Shown: one piece after another, positions 21,867 to 29,125 of the stretch | How the letters are laid out: every line of letters begins with the position of its first letter | How positions within the stretch are numbered: the first letter of the stretch is position 1 | Position numbers and translations under genes: made by a program | Assembly: GCA_035532215.1 (NCBI GenBank) | Contig: DATKRK010000227.1 | Span: 1 to 30,591 of the forward strand | Direction: 5' to 3' | DNA from: JAICIG01 sp035532215 | Lineage (GTDB): Bacteria > Planctomycetota > Planctomycetia > Pirellulales > JAICIG01 | DNA: 30,591 bases | The notes under the pieces: generated by a model | Told to the model about the DNA's origin: nothing | What the model saw: only the letters and a program-made list of their open reading frames with translations | Databases searched by the model: none

Positions 21867-22679
21867 TCAAGGGCGAGCTGCCAACTTGGCTCGCCATGCT
21901 TGCCAGCCGTATTTGCCGATCAAATACAGAATTTTGCCGCCGGCCTGGAGCGTGCCGCTGACCGTGCCGCTGATCTTGCTGTGGCCGATCCGGCGGCGAT
22001 AGGGCACGGGGATCTCCAGGATACGCAGGTGGGCGCCAGCCGCCTTGATCTGCATCTCAACCGTCCAGCCGAAGTTGAGGTCGGTCATTCCCAGCCGGCA
22101 CAGCGCGAGATAATCGATGGCTCGAAACGGGCCGAGATCGGTGTAGCGGGCGCCGAAAAGCCAGCGCATGAGGAAGCACGCCAGGCGATTGCCGTAAATG
22201 CTCTGTGGCGGCATGGCGCCGGGCTCGCGCTCGCCCAACAACCGCGAGCCGAGGACGAAATCGGCCTGACCGGCAAACAGCGGCGCGACCAATTCGGGCA
22301 ACAAGTCTGGATGGTCGCTGTAGTCGGCGTCGAGGAACACGACGACTCGCGGCGCCCCTTCGCCATCGTTCACTTGCCTCGCGATCTCCGCCAAACCGCG
22401 CAAGCATGCGCTGCCGTAGCCGCGTGCGTCCTCCCTGACGACGCGCGCGCCGTGACGCGCGGCGACTTGCGCCGTGGCATCCGTCGAGGCGTTGTCGACG
22501 ACGATGACTTGTCCGACCGGCGGCAAGTCGGCCAGGACCAGGGGCAGCGAAGCTTCCTCGTTGTAGGCCGGAATCACGACCGTCACGTGCGACAAGTCGC
22601 ATGTCGCGTGGCCAGGCTGCTTTCCTCTTCGAGATGAGGCCCGTGCGGCGGCGCCATTCGTGGTTGTCAGTTCGTTCAT
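21867..22679 (-). CDS. Glycosyltransferase family 2, polyprenyl-phosphate-sugar synthase-like
   Basis: A 270-residue GT-A enzyme. It shows VTVVIPAYNEEASLPLVL, VIVVDNASTDATAQVA, then ARGYGSACLRGL and the DXD motif VVVFLDADYSDHPDL (Asp117, Asp119), followed by DFVLGSRLLG and the RIGHSKISGTVSGTLQAG region typical of DPM1/UDP-glucose-dolichol-phosphate transferase homologues. It has no C-terminal membrane helices. It probably makes the polyprenyl-phosphate sugar used by the GT-C enzyme two genes downstream. Its ATG overlaps the stop of the 112-residue gene by 3 bases (ATGA), so translation is coupled. Little of a separate ribosome binding site is seen. Confidence 0.88.
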   Translation of the reverse strand: MNELTTTNGAAARASSRRGKQPGHATCDLSHVTVVIPAYNEEASLPLVLADLPPVGQVIVVDNASTDATAQVAARHGARVVREDARGYGSACLRGLAEIARQVNDGEGAPRVVVFLDADYSDHPDLLPELVAPLFAGQADFVLGSRLLGEREPGAMPPQSIYGNRLACFLMRWLFGARYTDLGPFRAIDYLALCRLGMTDLNFGWTVEMQIKAAGAHLRILEIPVPYRRRIGHSKISGTVSGTLQAGGKILYLIGKYGWQAWRAKLAARP

Positions 22680-23014
22680 CTTCGAGGGCCGCCGTGTTTT
22701 CGAGGAACAGCGCCGGGACGAGATGCCGCCACGGGCGGAACCGACGCGGATTCGAACGTGGTCATGGTCGAAGCATTGACGCCCACCAGGCGCCCGAACA
22801 CCCAGCCGACCGGTTCGTTTCTATGCACCGGCCCACGATCGTTGCGCTCAAACGCGGCAAATGGGTTCGACTTGGATTCCCGCGAGGCGCCCTTCGAGGG
22901 CCGTTCGCCGCGCACGGCGGGCACTCGTTGCACGCAAGCTACAAGCGCGACGCCGCCCAGCGCCACGGCCGCCAACGAAGCCCAGCCCCAGGTTCGCCAC
23001 TTATTGGTTTTCAT
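22676..23014 (-). CDS. Small membrane-anchored hypothetical protein
   Basis: A 112-residue protein of unknown family. Residues about 8-27 form a hydrophobic segment (WGWASLAAVALGGVALVAC), with a possible lipobox LVAC. The rest is Arg/Pro/Ser-rich, with an NPFAAFERND patch and a VGWVFGRLVGVNAST patch, and ends GAVPRKHGGPRR. The ATG at 23014 has a perfect AAGGAGG site (23023-23029) that overlaps the stop codon of the lipoprotein upstream, so the two are co-translated. It forms part of the five-gene operon. It may be the substrate or an assembly partner of the radical SAM/glycosyltransferase genes. Confidence 0.7.
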   Translation of the reverse strand: MKTNKWRTWGWASLAAVALGGVALVACVQRVPAVRGERPSKGASRESKSNPFAAFERNDRGPVHRNEPVGWVFGRLVGVNASTMTTFESASVPPVAASRPGAVPRKHGGPRR

Positions 23015-23027
23015 TGGGTCAACCTCC

Positions 23028-23309
23028 TTATCGCGATCCGGAGCCCTGAAACATGGGCGCCGTCCGACTGCCCGAACCAGCCGCGGGCGGCATGATCTGT
23101 GGCGCCGACTCTGCCTCCGGCGCCAACGTCGATCCGCTCTGGGAGTATGCCGGCGCGGGGCTCGTATAGCTTGGCGCCCCGCTCGGATACGCCTGCGGCG
23201 CCGGAGCGGGATAGTAGCCATTGCGATAACCGCGATCGCAATGGTTGCAGCCCGCGAGCAAGAGAAGCATGGCTGCTTGACCGCCGAAAAGCTGCGACGA
23301 AAGACGCAT
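23028..23309 (-). CDS. Small Pro/Ser/Tyr-rich lipoprotein ending in MFQGSGSR
   Basis: A 93-residue predicted lipoprotein. The signal peptide ends LLLLAGC (lipobox, Cys about 21), followed by NHCDRGYRNGYYPAPAP and a Tyr/Pro/Ser-rich region. It has two copies of the GSGSR motif: AAGSGSR at residues 77-83, and the C-terminal TAPMFQGSGSR. It is the first gene of the five-gene operon, with AAAGGAA before the ATG and only 13 bases to the next gene. A CRP-like site lies about 100 bp upstream. It is a paralogue in style of the lipoproteins at 566 and 16584. The composition suggests a structural envelope component or a modification substrate. Confidence 0.75.
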   Translation of the reverse strand: MRLSSQLFGGQAAMLLLLAGCNHCDRGYRNGYYPAPAPQAYPSGAPSYTSPAPAYSQSGSTLAPEAESAPQIMPPAAGSGSRTAPMFQGSGSR

Positions 23310-23386
23310 AACAAGATTCCTTTCTTAACCGGGGCATGCCGACGCAAGTGCGGCCCGGCCCATCTTCCTTGATTCATCGGACTCGT

Positions 23387-23412
23387 GGCCGCTTCACCTT
23401 TGTGAAGCGGCC
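23387..23412 (-). terminator. Perfect 11-bp stem-loop between DUF547 and lipoprotein operon
   Basis: GGCCGCTTCAC, loop CTTT, GTGAAGCGGCC. It lies just downstream of the DUF547 stop codon on the minus strand and could end that transcript, although no T-run follows. Its right arm is shared with the CRP-like site at 23400-23417. Confidence 0.5.
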
Positions 23413-23417
23413 CACAA
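23400..23417 (-). promoter_or_regulatory. CRP-like palindrome upstream of the five-gene operon
   Basis: TTGTGAAGCGGCCCACAA, form TGTGA-N6-CCACA. Its centre is about 100 bp before the ATG at 23309, the same distance as at 463 and 4756. It overlaps the hairpin at 23387-23412. Confidence 0.4.
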
Positions 23418-23443
23418 TACACGCTTTGCGCTGGAATTCGTTT

Positions 23444-24313
23444 TCACCGTCCGCTGCGGCGTGCCGTGCTAGGGTGCTTCGCCTGGTCGTTCAAACTCCA
23501 ATCGTAGTCGAGATATTCGACGCTCGCCTGGCCGCTGCGCGCGAGTTGCTGGCTGGCCTTGTCAGGCAGAAAGGGAGCGATCGTGCGCATTTGCGCGGCT
23601 TGGTCGGCGCCAAAGTCGTCGGCGAACCACTTCAAAATCGGGGAGACCGAAATCTTCCGCGACCGGGGCTCGGCTTGAAACTTGGCTGGGTTCCCAAAGA
23701 AACGCTTCGCATTGTCTGTGAGCTGTTCGTCGATTCGGTCCGCCACGTAAGCCTCGTCGCGCAAAGGCGGGCACCCCACCGACGCGCAAACGATGGCAAA
23801 GTGAATTCGCGGATCGCCCATTTTACGCAGCACCTCGTGCTCCATCTGGTTGAGCGAATACGATTGACTTCCGACGGTCAGCAGCAGGTCGTCCCAGATG
23901 TTATAGCCAAAGACCTTGGCCGTATGGTTGCGAATGCTTGATGTGGGATACTCTCGCAAGATGCCTTCCACCGTCACCGCGTTGTAGGCATTGATCCAGA
24001 ATGCAAGTTTCGCCTCGCGTGCAGCGGGCTTGGCCACGTCGGCCTGAGACAACGACGCCAGGTATTTCTCCAGCGACTGCCGGTCGGGCGATGATGCTTT
24101 CCAGCCCGTGTAATCGACCATGCCTTGCGGGTCGCAATAGCGCTCGAGCAACTTGTTCCACGCGGCATGGTCGATTTGATCGAACGACACCCGCTTGGCC
24201 GCCGGAAACTGTTTGCCCAGCGTGATTTTATCGCCCGCGGACAGCAGCGAGGGCGCTAGGGCTGCCGCCAAAACCGCCAGCACAACCAACGAAACGAACC
24301 TTCCGTGACGCAT
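23444..24313 (-). CDS. DUF547 domain exported protein
   Basis: A 289-residue exported protein. The signal peptide (MRHGRFVSLVVLAVLAAALAPSLLSAG) ends near residue 27. The DUF547 domain is recognised by VDYTGWKA, then KLAFWINAYNAVTVEGILREYP, the NQMEHEVLRKMGDPRIHFAIVCAS block and a GCPPLRDEAY motif, with the WINAYN and H/C residues (RIHFAIVCASVGCP) that suggest a catalytic or metal site. The ATG at 24313 with AAGGAG is preferred over the longer frame from 24364. DUF547 genes often occur near rSAM/selenodomain loci and TVP38 proteins. A CRP-like site lies about 90 bp upstream. Confidence 0.88.
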   Translation of the reverse strand: MRHGRFVSLVVLAVLAAALAPSLLSAGDKITLGKQFPAAKRVSFDQIDHAAWNKLLERYCDPQGMVDYTGWKASSPDRQSLEKYLASLSQADVAKPAAREAKLAFWINAYNAVTVEGILREYPTSSIRNHTAKVFGYNIWDDLLLTVGSQSYSLNQMEHEVLRKMGDPRIHFAIVCASVGCPPLRDEAYVADRIDEQLTDNAKRFFGNPAKFQAEPRSRKISVSPILKWFADDFGADQAAQMRTIAPFLPDKASQQLARSGQASVEYLDYDWSLNDQAKHPSTARRSGR

Positions 24314-24742
24314 TGTTTTCTCCTTGAATTGATTTCCCATAGCGCTCTTCCAGCCGGAACGCAACGCGATTATCGGGCGCCCCGCGGCTGACGTCTGTGA
24401 AATGGCTCACGTAGCCACGATTTTTACGCATTGGCTTGCAGGACGTCTTGCTAAATCCGCTCGCGTATCGTTCGCCTTGTTATTGCGGCGCAGGCGGCGA
24501 ATTGGCTTGCCTGTGGGAGTAAATGCGATGGCCGCCCACGGGGGCGAACAGCCGACCTCTGCTCCGCGCTTTGTCACCTACGGAGCCATGGGAAGCCCCT
24601 GCGAGCGTGCCGATTAACCGCGAAGTAATCTCGCCTCGGCCGCACGCTTCCCTGACGGACCAGACGACCGGCCCTGGGCAGTCGCCCTATTTTTCCGAGT
24701 GCGCCTGATTTGACGCAGAGAATCTGAACTCACGGAGAAGGG
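24314..24742. other. Divergent noncoding region with one CRP-like site
   Basis: 429 bases between the DUF547 gene and a small plus-strand gene. The palindrome at 24395-24412 is the only recognisable element. An open frame at 24402-24617 lacks a ribosome binding site and any motif, so I do not call it. Confidence 0.5.
24395..24412 (-). promoter_or_regulatory. CRP/FNR-like palindrome upstream of DUF547 gene
   Basis: CTGTGAAATGGCTCACGT, form TGTGA-N6-TCACG. Its centre is about 90 bp before the ATG at 24313. It is the closest copy to the canonical TGTGA-N6-TCACA. Confidence 0.45.
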
Positions 24743-24958
24743 ATGGCGATGTTTCGGGATGCGAAGACTCGGATTTCGACAAGGAGGGCGAACGAGATCG
24801 CCCGAAGTTACTCGTCGGACGAGTGCTGGATTGAAACCGAGGGCGATGTGATCCTGCTCTGCCGCCGCGGACGCGACGAGCGCGTGCAACTGCACCCCGA
24901 GATGGATATGACCGAAGACGGGATTCGATCGGTGGGGGATTGGACGCTCGATGAATAG
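24743..24958 (+). CDS. Small hypothetical protein
   Basis: A 71-residue soluble protein (or 69 from ATG 24749) with GGAGAAGGG just upstream. It is charged, with RDAKTRISTRRANEIARSY, then DECWIETEGDVILLCRRG and a Glu/Asp-rich end. No membrane segment or known motif is seen. It ends 8 bases before the stop of the convergent PepSY-like gene. The good ribosome binding site favours a real gene; its role is unknown. Confidence 0.5.
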   Translation: MAMFRDAKTRISTRRANEIARSYSSDECWIETEGDVILLCRRGRDERVQLHPEMDMTEDGIRSVGDWTLDE

Positions 24959-24966
24959 GCCAGTCG

Positions 24967-25239
24967 CTACTCGACTTCGAGCACTTCGCCCGAGGTCGAG
25001 ACTTCGACTTCTTGCACCTTGCCGCGGTCGTTCTTGCCTCGCAATTCGTAGGCGTCCTGACCTTTGAACTTGGTCTTCCAGGCCTGATCGAACTTGATGT
25101 TCGGCAGTCTTTCCTGGGCGACCTTGAGAATGTCCTCCGGCACGTCGCTCATTTTCACCGGTTCGTCGCGCCGCGCCGCCTCGCCGCAGCCGCTCGCCGC
25201 CAAGACGCCGATTGCCAGAAATACCAAGAGTCGCCGCAT
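24967..25239 (-). CDS. PepSY-like lipoprotein
   Basis: A 90-residue lipoprotein with signal peptide LLVFLAIGVLAASGC (lipobox ASGC, Cys18). The mature part has the PepSY-like pattern VPEDILKVAQERLPNIKFDQAWKTKFKGQDAYELRGKNDRGKVQEVEVSTSGEVLEVE: a VP..il..a...P helix followed by three strands, each with a turn. PepSY domains are thought to inhibit proteases or chaperone cell-surface processes. An AAGGAG site precedes the ATG. It converges with the small gene at 24743. Confidence 0.8.
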   Translation of the reverse strand: MRRLLVFLAIGVLAASGCGEAARRDEPVKMSDVPEDILKVAQERLPNIKFDQAWKTKFKGQDAYELRGKNDRGKVQEVEVSTSGEVLEVE

Positions 25240-25315
25240 GGACCGTGCTCCTTGTTCGATGTCGAGGAAAGTTCAATTGTCGGAAGAAGTTTCAGGCAAA
25301 GCCGTCTCGCACGCT

Positions 25316-26266
25316 TCAATAGCTTGCCGACGGGGTCTCGCCCCCGGCGCGCGTCGACATGGCCAGGTACGAGCGGTAGTCGGTCGAGACGGGCAAATAG
25401 CTCACGTGGCCGTCGGCGAAGAGAAAGTTCACGCCCCGGCCGTGGCGGCTATAGAACTGATTGACGTCTGCGTTCGGGTCGCCGGGGCCGAACCCTTCGC
25501 CCGCGTGCCCCAGCACCATGCCGGTGCTGTTTTCGGCGCGCGTGAAGCCGATGCCGTTAGTGTCGCTGGGAAACAAGACAGCGCCGGTCACCGAGCCAAC
25601 CCAGGTGGCCTCGCCGAAGTCGTGCGACCGCTCGCCCACGGCGATCGTCTGCGACAGGCCGTCGGTGATGTCGCGCAGGCGGATGGAGCTGTTGCGGAAG
25701 AACAGGCCGTTGCCGTCCACGCCCGGCTCGCTGTCGCCGTACATGCCCACGTAGTTGGAAGGGCCGACCTGGCAGATATGGGCGATCGGGGCGCCGGTGG
25801 ACGGGTCTCGCGTCCAAGCCCACCAGGCGACCGCCGTCGAATCGGAGGGACACAGATAGACGGGAAACTCGAACAGCCGCGCCTGCGCGTTCGCCGGCGC
25901 TTCGATCGGCAGGACGAACTGAATGACATTGAACGCGGGAGTCTGCTCCAGTTGCGGGAGCAGCAAGGAAGCCCAGCCCCAACCCGGGCCCGTGTCGTCG
26001 CCCGTGCTCGTGAACGCGGAGATATAGCCGGGCGGCAGCGCACGTTGGATATCGTGGTAGTTCTGCAGGGCAATGCCCATCTGCTTCAGATGGTTCACGC
26101 ACTCGGCCCGCCGGGCCGCTTCGCGGGCCGCTTGCACGGCCGGCAGCAAAAGCGCCATCAGCAGCCCGATGATTGCGATCACCACCAGCAGTTCGATGAT
26201 CGTGAACCCGCGAACGAAACAGGGTTCGGAAGTCTTTTTTGGTCGAAGTCGGTGCGCGTGCGGCAT
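25316..26266 (-). CDS. DUF1559 pseudopilin-like protein
   Basis: A 316-residue DUF1559 protein. The prepilin-type signal is VRGFTIIELLVVIAIIGLL with Gly-Phe at the cleavage site (residues about 19-20). Then come ALLLPAVQAAREAARRAECVNHLKQMGIALQNYHD and the DUF1559 domain, with the C-terminal signature YSRHGRGVNFLFADGHVSYL. The ATG at 26266 follows a GGAGGG site. It is a second copy of the planctomycete family (compare 17003-17992) and is divergent from the response regulator gene. Confidence 0.93.
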   Translation of the reverse strand: MPHAHRLRPKKTSEPCFVRGFTIIELLVVIAIIGLLMALLLPAVQAAREAARRAECVNHLKQMGIALQNYHDIQRALPPGYISAFTSTGDDTGPGWGWASLLLPQLEQTPAFNVIQFVLPIEAPANAQARLFEFPVYLCPSDSTAVAWWAWTRDPSTGAPIAHICQVGPSNYVGMYGDSEPGVDGNGLFFRNSSIRLRDITDGLSQTIAVGERSHDFGEATWVGSVTGAVLFPSDTNGIGFTRAENSTGMVLGHAGEGFGPGDPNADVNQFYSRHGRGVNFLFADGHVSYLPVSTDYRSYLAMSTRAGGETPSASY

Positions 26267-26458
26267 GAGAGAAGCCCTCCACTTCAATGTTCGGGAGCGT
26301 CGTTCCATGTACGATAGTGTAAAGAGGGATTCTTGCAATTCGATAACGGCAAGATGACAACCGTGTAATGTCGAGGCCGCCATCGCGGCGGCGGCTTTAC
26401 AATCGCGGCGGAGAAAACGTCGCTCCCTATTGACCCGAATGACCGTTGCGGTTCGCCG

Positions 26459-27130
26459 ATGCGAGTGTTGGTCGTCGAAGACAATCAGGAACTCAACCGC
26501 CTGCTGGCTCAAGGCTTGCGCGAACAGGGCTTCGCCGTCGATGCCGTGGCCGACGGGCTGGCCGGCCGGCAATACGCTTCGTGCGGCGTTTACGACGTGC
26601 TCGTCGTCGACCGCATGCTGCCGGGGCTGGACGGATTGGAGATCGTCCGCGAACTTCGCGCCCGCGGCATCCGGACCCCGGCCATTTTTCTGACGGCCCT
26701 GTCGGCGGTTCGCGACCGCATCGAAGGTCTCGACGCCGGCGCCGACGATTATCTCGTCAAACCGTTTGCGTTCGCCGAGTTGCTGGCCCGCATCCGCGTG
26801 CTCTTGCGCCGCAACAGCGAAACGACTTCCAACGCGGTGCAGGTGGCCGATCTGCGGCTCGATCCCGTGAATCGCACCGTCGAACGCCAGGGGCAGCCGA
26901 TCGATCTTTCGGCCAAGCAGTTTTCATTGCTGCACTATTTGATGTTGCACGCTGGCCAGGTGGTCAGCCGCACGATGATCGTCGAACACGTCTGGAATTT
27001 CCAATTCGAGGGGCTGACCAACGTGGTGGACGTCCACATCAACCGTTTGCGCAACAAGATCGATCGGCCGTTCGACGTTCCCTTGATCCAGACCTTGCGA
27101 GGCGTAGGCTATGTGCTCCGCGAACCGTAG
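26459..27130 (+). CDS. OmpR-family response regulator (CusR/CopR-like)
   Basis: A 223-residue two-component regulator. The receiver domain has VLVVEDNQELNRLL, the phospho-acceptor Asp51 in VLVVDRMLPGLDGLE, Thr79 and Lys101 in the DDYLVKPFAF segment. The C-terminal winged helix is LDPVNRTVERQGQPIDLSAKQFSLLHYLMLHAGQVVSRTMIVEHVWNF, then NVVDVHINRLRNKIDRPF. This composition is nearest to CusR/CopR heavy-metal regulators. The stop is 20 bases inside the histidine kinase gene, so the two form one operon. No clear ribosome binding site precedes the ATG. Target promoters are not apparent here. Confidence 0.92.
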   Translation: MRVLVVEDNQELNRLLAQGLREQGFAVDAVADGLAGRQYASCGVYDVLVVDRMLPGLDGLEIVRELRARGIRTPAIFLTALSAVRDRIEGLDAGADDYLVKPFAFAELLARIRVLLRRNSETTSNAVQVADLRLDPVNRTVERQGQPIDLSAKQFSLLHYLMLHAGQVVSRTMIVEHVWNFQFEGLTNVVDVHINRLRNKIDRPFDVPLIQTLRGVGYVLREP

Positions 27131-28535
27131 ACCCTGGAATTGGAGCCTGCGCACGCGGCTGACGCTGTGGACGACGTCGACGTTGCTGGCGTCGCTGTTG
27201 GCCGGTTTCGCCTGGGCGCATCATAATTTGCGCGCGGTGCTGGAAGCGCGCAACGATGCGTTCCTGGAGCAAAAGCTGATCGAATTGACGGCGGTCGTGC
27301 GCGACGTTTCGGCCGCGTCCCAATCCGCGGCCTTGGAAGCGGAAATCCGCCGCGAGGTCGCGGCCTATGACGAGGGCTTCGTCGTCGTCTGGCGCCGCAA
27401 GGCAGGCTCCTGGGTGATGCCATCCGGCGACAAGGGCCGCCGGCTCGCCGCGCGGCTCGCGACCGCCGGCTTGAGCGCGACGCCAACGACGATCGAATGC
27501 GTAGAGTCGGCCGATCGCTATCGCGCCGTGCGCACGAGACTCGCAATCGAGCAGGGGCCTCGTAGCGAGTTGGATCTGGCCTTGTCGCTGCGACCGACGG
27601 AGGCGGATTTGGCGCAGTTCGACCGCCGGGTGGCCGCCGGCGGGGCTGCGTTCTTTCTGCTGGCGGTGGCCGGGGGCCTGCTGCTCTCGCGGCAGGCCTT
27701 GCGTCCGGTTGCGGCCAGCATCGCCACGGCCCAAAGGCTGAATCCTCAAGAGTTGTCGGCCCGCTTGCCGCGCAGCGGCGCCGACGACGAGCTCGACCGG
27801 CTGGCGGCTACGATCAACGACCTGCTCGACCGTTTGGCCGCCGACCATGCGCAAATCATCCGCTTCACCGCCGACGCCTCGCACGAGCTGCGCAGCCCCT
27901 TGGGCGCCATGCGGGCCGCGGTCGAAGTCGCCTTGCAACAATCGCGCAGCGCCGACGAATACCGCGAAGTCCTGGCCTCGCTGGGCGAACAGTGCGAGCG
28001 GTTGACCGCGCTGGTGAACAAGCTGCTGCTGTTGGCCCGGGCCGACGCCGGGCAAGCCGAAGTTCGCTTCGTCGCGGTCGACCTGGCGGCTTTGGTCGAA
28101 GAAGTCGCCGAGTTGTACCAGCCGCTGGCCGAGGACCGCGGCGTGCAGCTCGTGTGGCGCACCCAGTCTGGCATCGAGATCGAAGGCGACCCAGGCTGGC
28201 TGCGGCAGTTGGCGATCAACCTGATCGACAACGCGATCAAGTTCGCCGCACCCGGCGGTTGCGTGACGCTGCGGTTGGAGACGGCGGGCGATCACGTGCG
28301 TTTCGCGGTGAGCGATACCGGCATCGGCATCGCCCCCGACCGGCTGCCCCATGTGTTCGAGCGTTTTTATCAAGTCGACGCCGCCCGCTCGGCCGGCGGC
28401 CACGGCTTAGGGCTGAGCATTTGCCGCTGGATCGCCCAGATTCACGGCGGAACGATCGACGCGGAAAGCCGGCTTGGCGAAGGAACGACGTTCACCGTGC
28501 GACTGCCGAAGCGGCAAGGGCGCGGCAAACCTTGA
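27111..28535 (+). CDS. Sensor histidine kinase (CusS-like)
   Basis: A 474-residue membrane kinase. A first helix (LWTTSTLLASLLAGFAWA, about residues 19-36) and a second (AGGAAFFLLAVAGGLLLS, 176-193) flank a periplasmic sensor. The HAMP region follows (RQALRPVAASIATAQRL). The H-box is FTADASHELRSPL with His258, the N-box NLIDNAIKF around Asn370, the G1 box SDTGIGI (401-407) and the G2 box GGHGLGLS. It pairs with the response regulator just upstream. The sensed signal may be copper, silver or envelope stress; the sequence does not decide. Confidence 0.93.
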   Translation: MCSANRRPWNWSLRTRLTLWTTSTLLASLLAGFAWAHHNLRAVLEARNDAFLEQKLIELTAVVRDVSAASQSAALEAEIRREVAAYDEGFVVVWRRKAGSWVMPSGDKGRRLAARLATAGLSATPTTIECVESADRYRAVRTRLAIEQGPRSELDLALSLRPTEADLAQFDRRVAAGGAAFFLLAVAGGLLLSRQALRPVAASIATAQRLNPQELSARLPRSGADDELDRLAATINDLLDRLAADHAQIIRFTADASHELRSPLGAMRAAVEVALQQSRSADEYREVLASLGEQCERLTALVNKLLLLARADAGQAEVRFVAVDLAALVEEVAELYQPLAEDRGVQLVWRTQSGIEIEGDPGWLRQLAINLIDNAIKFAAPGGCVTLRLETAGDHVRFAVSDTGIGIAPDRLPHVFERFYQVDAARSAGGHGLGLSICRWIAQIHGGTIDAESRLGEGTTFTVRLPKRQGRGKP

Positions 28536-28680
28536 AAGCGCACGCTGTGCGAAATTCAACTAAACGTCGCTCCTGAAAGTCACTTCGCACAAGGGCCGTC
28601 CGATAAGTTGGAAACGACGGGGCGAGGACCCCTGAAACGACGCGCCGGCTCTATTGACGCCATCCGTCGAAACGGCAATA

Positions 28681-28700
28681 ATATTCGATAAATCGAATAT
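28681..28700 (+). promoter_or_regulatory. Perfect palindrome, likely ArsR operator
   Basis: ATATTCGAT-AA-ATCGAATAT is a perfect 9-bp inverted repeat with a 2-bp centre, 17 bases before the ATG of the ArsR gene. It has the size and position of an ArsR-family autoregulatory operator. A partial copy is at 30326-30341. Confidence 0.6.
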
Positions 28701-28717
28701 CCTTGCGGAGCGGCCGG

Positions 28718-29125
28718 ATGAGTGAATTTGCGAACTCGAAAGCGACCGCGGAACTGCTGAAGGCGTTCTCGCATCCCACGCGGCTGGCGATTCTCACGGA
28801 ATTGGCGGCCGGACCGAAATGCGTCACCGACATGGAGGAAATCCTTCCGGCGCGGCAGGCGAACATCTCTCAACACTTGGCTGTGCTCCGCTATGCTCGC
28901 TTGGTCGATTACGCGCAGGACGGCGCGCTGCGCTGTTATTACCTCTGCCGACCGAATCTTGTCCGCGATATGTTCAAGCTGTTGGGCCGAGACGAACCGG
29001 TCATCTCGCGGACTTCGGAGCAAATCAAGGCGGATAAGGAGCGGCTGGCGAACGTCCTGGAAGCGGGATCGCGCTCCAAGGGCGCGGCGGCGAAGCCATT
29101 TCGGCGAGCGAAGGCGCCGCGATGA
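28718..29125 (+). CDS. ArsR-family transcriptional repressor
   Basis: A 135-residue winged helix-turn-helix regulator. It contains AFSHPTRLAILTELAAGPKCVTDMEEILPARQANISQHLAVLRYARLVDYAQDGALRCYYLC, with Cys35 in the region of helix 3 and Cys73/Cys77 in the wing. The Cys pattern is not the classic ELCVCDL of ArsR, so metal or sulfur sensing by these Cys is possible but unproven. GGAG lies 8 bases before the ATG at 28718. The stop overlaps the cysteine desulfurase ATG by 4 bases, so the two are coupled. It probably represses itself and the desulfurase through the palindrome at 28681. Confidence 0.85.
   Translation: MSEFANSKATAELLKAFSHPTRLAILTELAAGPKCVTDMEEILPARQANISQHLAVLRYARLVDYAQDGALRCYYLCRPNLVRDMFKLLGRDEPVISRTSEQIKADKERLANVLEAGSRSKGAAAKPFRRAKAPR

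Noticed and set aside
24402..24617. 71-residue plus-strand open frame
   Set aside because: No ribosome binding site, no motif, and its start overlaps the CRP-like site.
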